Source: Pseudofrankia coriaricola (GTDB lineage: Bacteria; Actinomycetota; Actinomycetes; Frankiales; Frankiaceae). From it: a DNA stretch of 64,000 bases. Positions 24,277 to 32,262 of this stretch are shown here, piece after piece. The first letter of the stretch is position 1. The number at the start of each line of letters is the position of its first letter. The DNA lies in contig NZ_MBLO01000254.1 of the NCBI RefSeq assembly GCF_001854805.1, positions 1 to 64,000 on the forward strand, written 5' to 3'. Made by a program: the position numbers and the translations under genes. The notes below the pieces were generated by a model that saw only the letters and a list, made by a program, of their open reading frames with translations, was not told where the DNA came from and did not search any database.

Positions 24277-25248
24277 ATGGACCTGCTCGCCGACGTACTG
24301 AGCGTCGCGGGAGTACGGGGAACCGTCGCGGCGACGGTCCACGCCGGCGATCCGTGGGGGCTACGGCTGTTCCGGATCTCAGCGGCGGCCTTCCACGCCG
24401 TCACCGCCGGCACCGCCTGGCTACGCCTGCCCGGCCAGCCCCCGGTGCGGCTCATGCCCGGTGACGTCGTCCTCCTGCCCACCGGGTCCGAACACGGACT
24501 GGCCGGAGATCCGGACGGCCCGCTGGAACCGTTCGACCACGCCGTCTCGAAGGCGGCGCTCGCCACCGGCGGCCGGCTCGATGTCGGGCCCCGACCGGCG
24601 CGGACCAGGATCCTGTGCGCCTCCTACCGGCACGATCCCGCCGTCACCACGCCGCTGTTCACCGTGCTGCCCGAGGTGGTCCACGTGCCCGCCGGGACGC
24701 CCGGGGCCGGCCCGCTCGCCGACACCATCCGGCTGTTGTCCGGGGAACTCGCCGAGCCCGGGCCAGCCAGCACCACGCTGCTCGACCGGCTCGTCGATGT
24801 CCTGCTCATCCAGGTACTGCGGGCCTGGCTGCGGGCCGAGCCTGTCGCGCCGTCGGCCTCCTGGCTGCGCGCGCTGAACGATCCCACGGTCAGCGCGGCG
24901 CTGGGCGCCCTGCACGCCGATCCCGGCCGGCCCTGGACGCTGGACTCGCTCGCCGACCACGTCGCCGTCTCCCGAGCCACCCTCGCGCGGCGCTTTCCGG
25001 CCCAGGTAGGCGAAACCCCAGCCGCCTACCTCACCCGTTGGCGCATGGACCTGGCCGCTCGCCGACTGCGCGACACCGACGACCCGATCGACGTCATCGC
25101 CCACGCCGTCGGGTACACCTCCGAGTACGCGTTCTCCCGTGCCTTCTCGCGCGACCGTGCCGTCCCTCCCGGGCGCTACCGCGTGCAGAGCCGGTCGGCG
25201 CGCTCAGGTGTGGCCGTGCCGCTGCCCGCGATACCCGGGACGAGCTGA
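24277..25248 (+). CDS. AraC-family regulator with cupin domain
   Basis: 323 residues. The N-terminal cupin-like AraC_binding_6 domain (about 5-190) includes RLMPGDVVLLPTGSEH. Two HTH motifs follow: WTLDSLADHVAVSRATLARR and DVIAHAVGYTSEYAFSRAFS. The subgroup usually senses small aromatic or redox compounds and controls a divergent reductase, here the SDR at 23419. The C-terminal tail after PPGRYR is unconserved. Confidence 0.92.
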   Translation: MDLLADVLSVAGVRGTVAATVHAGDPWGLRLFRISAAAFHAVTAGTAWLRLPGQPPVRLMPGDVVLLPTGSEHGLAGDPDGPLEPFDHAVSKAALATGGRLDVGPRPARTRILCASYRHDPAVTTPLFTVLPEVVHVPAGTPGAGPLADTIRLLSGELAEPGPASTTLLDRLVDVLLIQVLRAWLRAEPVAPSASWLRALNDPTVSAALGALHADPGRPWTLDSLADHVAVSRATLARRFPAQVGETPAAYLTRWRMDLAARRLRDTDDPIDVIAHAVGYTSEYAFSRAFSRDRAVPPGRYRVQSRSARSGVAVPLPAIPGTS

Positions 25249-25259
25249 GTCCGCGCCGG

Positions 25260-25733
25260 TCACAGATCGCGGTCGAGCCAGACGCGGTCGAGCAGTGGAA
25301 TACCGTCGATGACGATGCCGTCCGGATAGCCGGTGCTCGGCCCGAAGGCGTTCCGCTCGATGCGCAGCATGCGAAAGCCGAGACGCTGGTAGAAACGCAG
25401 GTTGCCGATGTCGGCCGTGGCCGTCGCGACCAGCATCCGGGACCGCTCCCGTTTCCGGCCGTGTCGCACCGCCTCCGTGACGAGTGCCCGCCCCACCCCG
25501 GTGCCGCGCCATTCCTCGACGACGGCCATGCTCTTGAGCTCTAGATCGTTGCCAGGAAGGTCGATCAGTTGCAGGTGGCCGACCAGCCGGTCGTCGTCCG
25601 TCGCGACGAGCACCTCTCCAAGAGGCAGGTACACGTCGATCTCCTGCTCGGAGTCGTCGGCCTCGCCGAACAGCGGGCGCAGCGCATCCCGATCGCCTTC
25701 GTATCGCCGGATCTCGGGTTCGTTCCCGCTCAT
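25260..25733 (-). CDS. GNAT-family N-acetyltransferase
   Basis: 157 residues from ATG 25733 (MSGNEPEIRRYEGD). The acetyl-CoA site is KSMAVVEEWRGTGVGRALVT, and the end of the domain reads GNLRFYQRLGFRMLRIERNA. AGGATGG lies just upstream. A longer in-frame extension to 25898 has no family similarity. It converges with the AraC gene, 11 bp apart. Substrate unknown. Confidence 0.88.
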   Translation of the reverse strand: MSGNEPEIRRYEGDRDALRPLFGEADDSEQEIDVYLPLGEVLVATDDDRLVGHLQLIDLPGNDLELKSMAVVEEWRGTGVGRALVTEAVRHGRKRERSRMLVATATADIGNLRFYQRLGFRMLRIERNAFGPSTGYPDGIVIDGIPLLDRVWLDRDL

Positions 25734-25912
25734 GACACCATCCTGCGACGGCCAGGCCATATCCGGTCGCCGGCAATCGTTACGGTCCGCGGAACGGTCC
25801 CGGCGAATCGGCCGGACGGTCCCGGCCCGGGCATAGTCGATACCAGCGGCCGATGACGCCTCGACGTCTCGGGACGGACCCGCCACACGTGGGGCCAAGG
25901 GAGGTCAGGCAG

Positions 25913-26650
25913 GTGTCGAGCGTAAGCACGGGGCTACCGGGGCAGGAGACCCTGCTCGCGAGCTGGGCGGCCCTGGCGCTGGCGTCCTCCGGGGCCCGGC
26001 TGATCCGGTCGCCCGAAGCGGCCGCCGCGGTGTTCCCCGCATGGGCGCCACTGAACAACGCGATCGTCTCGACCGCCAGCCCCCACGCCCCGGAGCCTGC
26101 TGTCATTTCCACGCTCCGTGACGTCTACGTGGAGGCGGGCGTCGGCACCTGGGCGTTGTGGATACCCAGCCGGGCGACGGACCTGAACGCGTCCGACGAC
26201 CTGCGCGCGCTCGATGGATTCACCCGCGACACGACGACGCTCGTCATGCGGACGGATCTGCGGCCGGGGCCGGCCCGGCACGACGGAGTCATGCGGGCCT
26301 CGATCGCCGCCGCCACGCGGGCCGGTGACGAGCCGGTCCCGGTGGCCGATCTAGGCGAGCCGGAGGCCATCCCGGGCCTGGCGGCCTGGGTACTGGTGCG
26401 AGAGGGCTTCGCCATCGCCAGCGCCTGGACCTTCCGGCACGGCGACGACTGCGGTATCTACGCCGTCGGCACGGTGCCGGCCTGGCGACGGCGCGGCCTG
26501 GCGACGGCATTGCTGCGGCACGTGCTCGCCACCGCCGAACGGAACGGTGCACGGACCGCGACCTTGCAGTCCACGCAGATGGCCCAGAGCCTCTACGAGT
26601 CTCTGGGTTTCGTCACCGTCGGCCGCTATGAGGAGTGGGTCTCGCGGTAG
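25913..26650 (+). CDS. GNAT-family N-acetyltransferase
   Basis: 245 residues. The N-terminal half is a degenerate acetyltransferase-like region (LASWAALALASSGARLIRSP and onward). The C-terminal half carries the real acetyl-CoA site, YAVGTVPAWRRRGLATALLR, and LQSTQMAQSLYESLGFVTVG. GTG 25913 is supported by GGGAGG 7 bases upstream. It is the first gene of a tight three-gene set with a PhyH-type dioxygenase and a second GNAT gene. Confidence 0.88.
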   Translation: MSSVSTGLPGQETLLASWAALALASSGARLIRSPEAAAAVFPAWAPLNNAIVSTASPHAPEPAVISTLRDVYVEAGVGTWALWIPSRATDLNASDDLRALDGFTRDTTTLVMRTDLRPGPARHDGVMRASIAAATRAGDEPVPVADLGEPEAIPGLAAWVLVREGFAIASAWTFRHGDDCGIYAVGTVPAWRRRGLATALLRHVLATAERNGARTATLQSTQMAQSLYESLGFVTVGRYEEWVSR

Positions 26651-26667
26651 AGCGCCGAAGGGCGGCG

Positions 26668-27447
26668 GTGACGCCGGGAAAGGCGCCGGACCTCGTTCGT
26701 TTCCGCGGCATGGCCGGGGCGTTCCCGCGGCCGGTGGCGGATGAGGGCCGTGAGATCCTCTGGCGGATGACCGGTCTCGATCCCACCGACCCGGCGACCT
26801 GGACCCGGCCTGTCGTGCGTATCCCGGGTTCCGCGGCGGAACCGTTCCGGCAGGCCGTCACCACAGCCCGGCTGCGCGGCGCATGGGACCAGCTCGTCGG
26901 CCCCGGACGGTGGCTGCCCCGCGACGGGCTAGGCACCTTCCCGATCCGATTCCCCCACCCGGACGACCCCGGCGATGCGGGCTGGCACATCGATGGCAGC
27001 TACCTGCCCGACGGCGAGTCCTCGTTCTGGCTGAATCTGCGGTCACGCGATCGGGCGTTGTTGATGCTGTTCCTGTTTTCCGATGTCGGTCCTGACGACG
27101 CACCCACCCGGATCAAGGCCGGTTCGCACCTCGACGTGCCGCCGTTCCTGGAGCCAGCCGGGGACGCCGGCCGCGGCATCTTTGAGCTGTGCGAAGAGAT
27201 GGGCGCCGCCGGGAAGCTCGACCCATCGGACCGGCCGCTGGCCCTGGCCACCGGCGAGGCCGGCGACGTCTACCTGTGCCACCCGTTCCTCATCCACGCG
27301 GCCCAGCCCCACTGTGGCACGATCCCGCGTTTCCTCGCCCAACCGCCGCTGCCTCCGACAGGGCTCCTCAATCTTGACCGCCCCGACGGGGCCTATTCCG
27401 CGGTTGAGATCGCGGTCCGCCGAGCACTGGGGCGATCCGACGCATGA
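26668..27447 (+). CDS. phytanoyl-CoA dioxygenase-like (PhyH) protein
   Basis: 259 residues. It begins close to the conserved GAFPRPVADEGREILWRMTG; the usual preceding helix (x-x-F-x-x-x-G-F-V-x-V) is missing, so the N-terminus looks about 15 residues short. Iron ligands are the His and Asp of GWHIDGSY and the His of LIHAAQPH, with RF after it for 2-oxoglutarate. GTG 26668 has GAAGGG upstream; a GTG at 26635 would overlap the GNAT gene. It shares ATGA with the next gene. The substrate is unknown; hydroxylation of a small molecule is likely. Confidence 0.85.
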   Translation: MTPGKAPDLVRFRGMAGAFPRPVADEGREILWRMTGLDPTDPATWTRPVVRIPGSAAEPFRQAVTTARLRGAWDQLVGPGRWLPRDGLGTFPIRFPHPDDPGDAGWHIDGSYLPDGESSFWLNLRSRDRALLMLFLFSDVGPDDAPTRIKAGSHLDVPPFLEPAGDAGRGIFELCEEMGAAGKLDPSDRPLALATGEAGDVYLCHPFLIHAAQPHCGTIPRFLAQPPLPPTGLLNLDRPDGAYSAVEIAVRRALGRSDA

Positions 27448-27962
27448 CGACGACTACGGACCTCATCACCGAACGCCTGGTTCTGCGTCTCTGGAGCGCC
27501 GAGGAAAGGACGGCCGTGCTCGCCGTCACCGCTGCGAGCAACGGTGACGGCCTCCCGGTGCGCCGGCCAGCGCACTGGGCCGACGACTTCCCGGATGAGG
27601 GCGACCAGGTCATTGCCGACGGGCTCGGGCGGTACCCCGCCTGGATGGGTCCCTTCGGTCACCGTCAGGTCGTCGAACGGGACAGTGGTTTGATCATCGG
27701 CGGAATCGGGCTCTTCTGGCCGCCGACCGACGGTCGGGTCGAGATCGGCTACGGCATCGTGCCGTCCCGCCAAGGCCGTGGTTACGCCACCGAGGCGGTC
27801 ATCGCCCTGACAGAATTCGCCTTCGCACTTCCCGCCGTGCGGACCGTGCTTGCCAACGTCGAACGACCAAACCCCGCCTCGATCCGCGTCCTGGCCAAGT
27901 CCGGCTTCCGTCACCACCACACCGAGGGCGACACGGTCCGCTTCCACCGCGACCGCCCTTGA
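27444..27962 (+). CDS. GNAT-family N-acetyltransferase (RimJ/RimL-like)
   Basis: 172 residues. The family start LITERLVLRLWSAEE, the acetyl-CoA motif IVPSRQGRGYATEAVIALTE, and VERPNPASIRVLAKSGFRHH are all present. This is the RimJ/RimL-like (Acetyltransf_3) type. The ATGA overlap with the dioxygenase gene implies co-translation. The pairing of two acetyltransferases with a dioxygenase suggests modification of a small molecule or antibiotic, but no further evidence is at hand. Confidence 0.88.
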   Translation: MTTTTDLITERLVLRLWSAEERTAVLAVTAASNGDGLPVRRPAHWADDFPDEGDQVIADGLGRYPAWMGPFGHRQVVERDSGLIIGGIGLFWPPTDGRVEIGYGIVPSRQGRGYATEAVIALTEFAFALPAVRTVLANVERPNPASIRVLAKSGFRHHHTEGDTVRFHRDRP

Positions 27963-28055
27963 TCCGGCCGGGCTCGACGCACCCGTCCGTCGGCCGTCCC
28001 CACCGGACCGCCGACGGGCGGGAGAACGCCGATCAGCGTCGAGATTCGCGCGGCG

Positions 28056-28250
28056 GTGGGCCAGCTCAGCGAGACCGACCGGGCGGTTCTCACCCTCTCT
28101 GCCTGGGACGGCCTGACGACCGACGAGATCGCCGGGGCCCTGCAGCTCACTCCATCCGCCGTCCGACAACGCCTACATCGCGCCCGCCGGCGCCTACGCG
28201 AGGCCCTGGCGGATCATCAGCAAACCTCCGATCACGTGGGCTCGCGGTAG
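28056..28250 (+). pseudogene. ECF sigma factor, region 4 only
   Basis: GQLSETDRAVLTLSAWDGLT, then TDEIAGALQLTPSAVRQRLH and RARRRLREAL form a complete sigma-70 region 4. Region 2 is absent; the frame upstream (about 28020 onward) is unrelated. Alone it cannot bind a -10. It could in principle act as a small DNA-binding protein from GTG 28056, but a remnant is more likely. Confidence 0.65.
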
Positions 28251-28363
28251 CCACATCAATGGCCATCGACGGCCCGAGACCCACACCCGTAAAATCGTCC
28301 GCGTCACTCACCTCGCTGTCTCACGAGGACTCGTGGGCCTTCACGCGGACCAGCCGGCAAAAA

Positions 28364-28642
28364 TCATGGGGCCGTGTAGTCGGTGTCGTCGCGACAGGCC
28401 TCGTAGTCCTCCGCACTCAGATAGTGACACCACGGCAACTGCGAGTCCGGAAAGCGCAGTCGGCTGGAGCCCTTCCAGGTTGCCACTTCAACATGCGTCT
28501 TGCCGCCTTCAAGGTCGCGAACGGCCTCCAAAGCGGGGATCAAGTCGCTGTCTCGGCTGAAGAGGATCCCTACGTCGTAGGCGTCGGTGCATGCCAACCG
28601 CACGAAATCCACGGCCAGCGCGACGTCGATGCCTTTCTCCTG
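28364..28642 (-). pseudogene. NYN-domain nuclease, C-terminal part
   Basis: The minus frame reads QEKGIDVALAVDFVRLACTD, then DVGILFSRDSDLIPALEAVR and ends DYEACRDDTDYTAP. It carries the second and third acidic motifs of NYN domains, including the RDSDL missing from the copy at 4305-4712. The N-terminal 100 residues have been replaced by a membrane-protein fragment; the break is after the Gln codon at 28640-28642. The overlapping residues of the two NYN remnants differ, so they come from two different genes. Confidence 0.75.
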
Positions 28643-29083
28643 AGGCGTTGGTGGTGAAGTTCGGGTCGAGGTCCCCGAGGACCTGGATACCGGCGCGGAA
28701 CAGGCTGTAGGCCAGCGGTGTCGCCAGGACAGCCGCCGCGACCAGCCGCGCGAGGCCACCGGGCGAGCGCCGCGCGGCCCGCAGCGTCCGCCAGATCCGC
28801 CGGCCGGCCGGCCTGCCAAGTGGAGCCAACAGGAGCAGCTCGACGGGCTGGTCCTGACCATCCGACGGCGCCCCGCCGGCCACATGGAACTGACGACGGT
28901 ACCGATGGTGCTGACGATGTCGTAACCGGATCCGGGCCATCGCCAGCAGTCCGATGGCCACGAGGAACAGCGCGAGATGCGGCCACCACGCGGCGGTGCC
29001 GGGCTGTTCGAGGTCCCGGACCGGCGATCGCCGCAGGTAGATCACGCCCCCCATGGCGACCCCGGCCGCCGTCGCGACCAGCG
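28643..29083 (-). pseudogene. membrane protein fragment
   Basis: The minus frame contains WWPHLALFLVAIGLLAMARI, a basic linker, then LARLVAAAVLATPLAYSLFR and AGIQVLGDLDPNFTTN, where it is cut by the NYN fragment. Two membrane segments and the DLDPNFTTN motif recall an actinobacterial multi-pass membrane protein that I cannot name. There is no clear start; the 5' side abuts the kinase fragment on the other strand. Confidence 0.5.
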
Positions 29084-29372
29084 CCGCCGGGCTCCTGGCA
29101 CTACCACTGCATCCGGAGCAGGACCAGGACGCGGTGCAGCTCGCGCTCGTCGCGGTCGGCTGGCTGGTCGGAGACGCGCTACGCACCCGCCGCGAGTACC
29201 GCCAGGGCCTCGAACTCGCGCTCCTACGGCAGCGAGTGGAACAGGAACAGCGCATCAGGGCCGAGGAACGGCTCAGGCTGTCCCGCGACGTGCACGACAT
29301 CGTCTCGCACACGCTGAGCATGATCACGATTCGAGCCGGCGTGGCCCGGCTCCTGCTGGCCGACGGGCCGTC
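29053..29372 (+). pseudogene. NarL-type histidine kinase, truncated after the H-box
   Basis: A last membrane segment (LALVAVGWLVGDALRTRREY) leads into the dimerisation helix LRLSRDVHDIVSHTLSMITI and RAGVARLLLADGP. The frame then runs directly, out of frame, into a response regulator. The ATPase domain is gone. A GTG/ATG at 29053 may not be original, as the upstream membrane segments are missing. Confidence 0.7.
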
Positions 29373-30038
29373 CGAGAGGGCATCGCGGCGGTCCGCGAGT
29401 GCCGCCGGCTGCGGCTGGACGTGGTGCTGATGGACATCCGGATGCCGGTCATGGACGGGCTCGAGGCGACCCGAGTGATCGCCGCCGATACGACGACAGC
29501 CCAGGTTCCGGCGTTGGACGCCGCGTCCACGGCCACGGCCAGGCCCGAGTCACGGGATACCGGCGGTGCTCAGGACGTGGCAAAGCCACGGATCCTCGTC
29601 GTGACGACGTTTGACGACGATGAGTACGTTTTCGGGGCGCTACGGGCGGGCGCCGCCGGGTTCATCTTGAAGGACACCCAACCCGAGCTCCTGGTGACCG
29701 CGATCAGGACGGTCGCGGCCGGAGACTCGCTCCTCGCGCCCGGGATCACCCGGCGGCTCATCGCCGAGTTTGCCCGCCGGCCCCACCCGGCGACAGGGCG
29801 CGGGCCCGACGCCGCCGGGCTTCTGTCGACGCTCACCGAACGGGAGCGCGCAGTGCTCACCCACGTCGCGAACGGGTACTCGAACGCGGAGATCGCCCAG
29901 GCGCTCGACGTGGGCGTGTCCACGGTGAAGACCCACATCAGCCACCTGCTGGTGAAGCTCGCGGCCCGGGACAGGGCCCAGCTCGTCATCGCGGCCTACG
30001 AGACCGGCCTCATCGCGCCGGGCGACCGGACCGGGTGA
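29370..30038 (+). pseudogene. NarL-family response regulator lacking its N-terminus
   Basis: It starts inside the receiver at EGIAAVRECRRLRLDVVLMD with the phospho-acceptor Asp retained. It carries an extra stretch of about 30 residues after GLEATRVIAADT (Ala/Thr/Asp rich, to QDVAKP), then continues normally through GFILKDTQPE to a complete LuxR HTH (LTERERAVLTHVANGYSNAE). The first 45 residues with the acidic pocket are missing. It is joined to the truncated kinase by what looks like one deletion that removed the kinase ATPase domain and the regulator's start. Confidence 0.7.
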
Positions 30039-30066
30039 ACGGACCGGGTGAACGGACCGGGTGAAC
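30028..30066 (+). repeat. three exact 13-bp tandem copies over a stop codon
   Basis: ggaccgggtgaac occurs three times head to tail at 30028, 30041 and 30054. The first copy contains the TGA of the response-regulator frame. Confidence 0.9.
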
Positions 30067-30227
30067 GCCGCCCGAGGCTAGCGGTGACTACCGCCGCGGC
30101 GAGCGAGTACGAACCGCGGGGAGGGCGAACGGCCGTGACCAACTCCATGTCCGCCGGCTGTCCGGGCACGTCCCGGACCCGGACCGGGCAGCTCTCGCGC
30201 CAGGCAGGTCCCCGGGCGGAGAACCGG

Positions 30228-30503
30228 TCAGGACGCCCAGGCGTGGGTGCGCAGGGGGACGACCCGGGGGTGGCGCTCCTCAATGCAGTAGCCGTACTCG
30301 ACCCGGCGGCGCCAGACGGTGAGCCGGCAGCTGCCGCCCTCGACCGTCCAGGTGCGCCGGCCGGCGCGGTCCTCGATCTGCACCGGCTGAGAGGTCAGCG
30401 GCTCGGTCGAGCGCCGGTGAGCCCAGATGTGCGCGGCTTCCCAGTCCGGAAAGCTGCCGACCAGCTCGCCGTCTCCATCGAACACCAGGTAGGGGCGGGT
30501 CAT
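30228..30503 (-). CDS. small uncharacterised protein
   Basis: 91 residues from ATG 30503 (MTRPYLVFDGDGELVGSFPD), then WEAAHIWAHRR and a beta-rich half ending CIEERHPRVVPLRTHAW. Several Trp and alternating hydrophobic residues suggest a small compact domain, but I know no family. GAAAGG lies 11 bases upstream of the ATG. It resembles in size and context the next small gene at 30908, which also looks like a compact alpha/beta domain. Confidence 0.55.
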   Translation of the reverse strand: MTRPYLVFDGDGELVGSFPDWEAAHIWAHRRSTEPLTSQPVQIEDRAGRRTWTVEGGSCRLTVWRRRVEYGYCIEERHPRVVPLRTHAWAS

Positions 30504-30907
30504 CGTTGTCACGCCTTTCTGGAGAGCGGTGCCGGTCACGCGTCACCCGGGTGCGGCCGCCGTCGCCGGAGCAGGCGAACCCCGAAGAACGCGAGGAACC
30601 CAGGACTCCGAATACGGGCAACCCGCCGACCGCCACGTTGCGGTCAGCACTCGGACGAGGAAACCAACACCGGAAACGGACGCGGCCGGCGGCCGCGCTT
30701 CGAGGGCGTCCTCCCCCATCGACCCGCCTGGTCGACGACCAGGCCGCGGCTTCGACGCCGGGAAGGGGCCGAGCTGGCGGGTAGTGAATCTCCCGGCGGC
30801 GTGCCGCCGACCGCGCATGCCACGTGCGTCACGCAAGCCACGTGCGCCACGTGCGCGGGCCGGCTTCACGCCGCCCGGGAATCCCCGGCGGTGGGGGCCG
30901 GGCGACG
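30504..30907. other. gap between two small minus-strand genes
   Basis: G+C-rich with only Arg/Pro-rich frames. The stretch gcacgtgcgtcacgcaagccacg at 30821-30850 is a short run of related hexamers. No feature can be supported. Confidence 0.4.
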
Positions 30908-31213
30908 TCAGGCTCGCGGCACGCCGGTCGGGGTGAGGAATGACAGCGGCGCGACCAGGTAGTCCGACAACCGGTGCTCGGCCGCGAACGCGGCCGCCTG
31001 CAGCGCGGTGTCGAACGCGAGAACGACACGACGCGCCTGCCACGGCCCACCCTCGAAGACGATCACTCCGAAGCGGTCGGGCGAGCCCTCGCCGACGGCC
31101 GCCTCCGTCAGCGGCACCTGGTCGCTGGTCACGGGAACGGGCCGCTCCACCGGCCCGCGCCGGATCCGAGGAGTGAGGGCGCCGCAGGTCCTGACACGAA
31201 GGCGCGAGGTCAT
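30908..31213 (-). CDS. small uncharacterised protein
   Basis: 101 residues from ATG 31213 with a good GGAGG ribosome site 6 bases upstream. The central part reads PDRFGVIVFEGGPWQARRVV, then LAFDTALQAAAFAAEHRLSD and YLVAPLSFLTPTG. The arrangement of one strand, one helix (TALQAAAFAAEHR) and a final strand resembles the 30228 gene, where VFDGDGELVGSF leads to an Ala/His-containing helix. The two may be distant paralogues (inference by eye). No known family. Confidence 0.6.
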   Translation of the reverse strand: MTSRLRVRTCGALTPRIRRGPVERPVPVTSDQVPLTEAAVGEGSPDRFGVIVFEGGPWQARRVVLAFDTALQAAAFAAEHRLSDYLVAPLSFLTPTGVPRA

Positions 31214-32262
31214 CGGTCCTCCAAGAGACATCGGCCGCCGCGGCCCGGACGACCGGGCTCGGTCGTGTCCGGGCAAGAGCGGTACTGGGAAGGGGAAACC
31301 CTGCGCTGGGCAGGGAGGGGCAGACGTCTGGCCGCGCGAGCGAGAAGGAGTGGCTGGCCACCCGTGGGTAGCACGACCGCGGCGCACGCCGGGCGTGCGC
31401 GTCGCCGTCAGTCAGCGCCGTCGATGTGGCCGCTACGCGCCGCGCATGGCGACGCGGACCTCGGGGTCGCGGGGGATCTCCTGGGCGGACGGGGGGGCGG
31501 TGTTTCTCCGCGTGGCGCGCGAGGCCGCTGACCTGGCCGGCTAGCCGGCTCGCGGTTGCGCTCACCGCCACGCTCCCCCCACGCATCCATCCGTCGCCAA
31601 CTTCTCACGCTGAGGCGCTTTCTTGCCACTCAAAGTGAGGACAGACCGGAAGCATGGCGCCCGCCACACGCATATGCAAGAGCTTCTGTAAGGGTTTTGC
31701 TACGGGATGCTCGGTAGCGCGCGAGGACGGTGGCGGACCGGTGGCTAGATGCAGCGATGGGTCAGGACTGATCGATCCAGTACGGACGAACCCGGGACCT
31801 GCGTCGGCGCGGCAGGCGCCCACGGCGAGCCCCGGCCAGACCGGGTCAGCGCCCCGGCCGACGACGCCCAGCTGGCCCAGTGCCGCGACCGCCACCGGAG
31901 AGCCAGAGACCACGAGTGGACCTGGCGCGACCGGCGAGCCGGCGGCAGCGGAAGGGGTACAGGCAGCCACGATGCCGTCAAAGCCGATACGGCCGGCGAA
32001 ACTGGGCCGGCCACGCGCGACCGGCGCGTCGCCCGTCATGTCGGAGACGTCGACGCCGCCGCGAGCCTCGGCGCCGGAGACAAGGGCGCCGGAGACGTCG
32101 GGAACGGCCGCGTCGACGAGGCCGGCCACCGGGCCAGCCACGCCACCGGCGGCTCCGGCCTCTGCCGAGCCCGAGCCTGAAGCCGAGGCCGAGGCCGAGA
32201 TCGAGGTCGAGGTCGAGGTCGAGGGCGCCGACGGGACGGCACTGACCGGAGGGAAGACGACG
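31214..32262 (+). other. 1-kb region before the XRE gene, including an open in-frame extension
   Basis: The frame of the XRE gene stays open back to an ATG at 31654 (weak site ccggaag), which would add 203 residues rich in Ala, Pro, Thr and Gly. It ends in an acidic tract coded by GAGGCC/GAGGTC hexamers (32168-32226). No family similarity is seen, so this is either a disordered extension or non-coding DNA. Nothing else is recognised in 31214-31653. Confidence 0.4.
32168..32226 (+). repeat. GAGGCC/GAGGTC hexamer tract
   Basis: Nine or so imperfect hexamers, reading Glu-Ala then Glu-Val pairs in the frame of the XRE gene. Slippage-prone. Confidence 0.75.

Noticed and set aside
4305-28642. The two NYN fragments as halves of one gene split by an insertion
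   Set aside because: They share about 28 overlapping residues that differ at several positions (CEGAYDVGVLFS versus CTDAYDVGILFS), so they derive from two paralogues.
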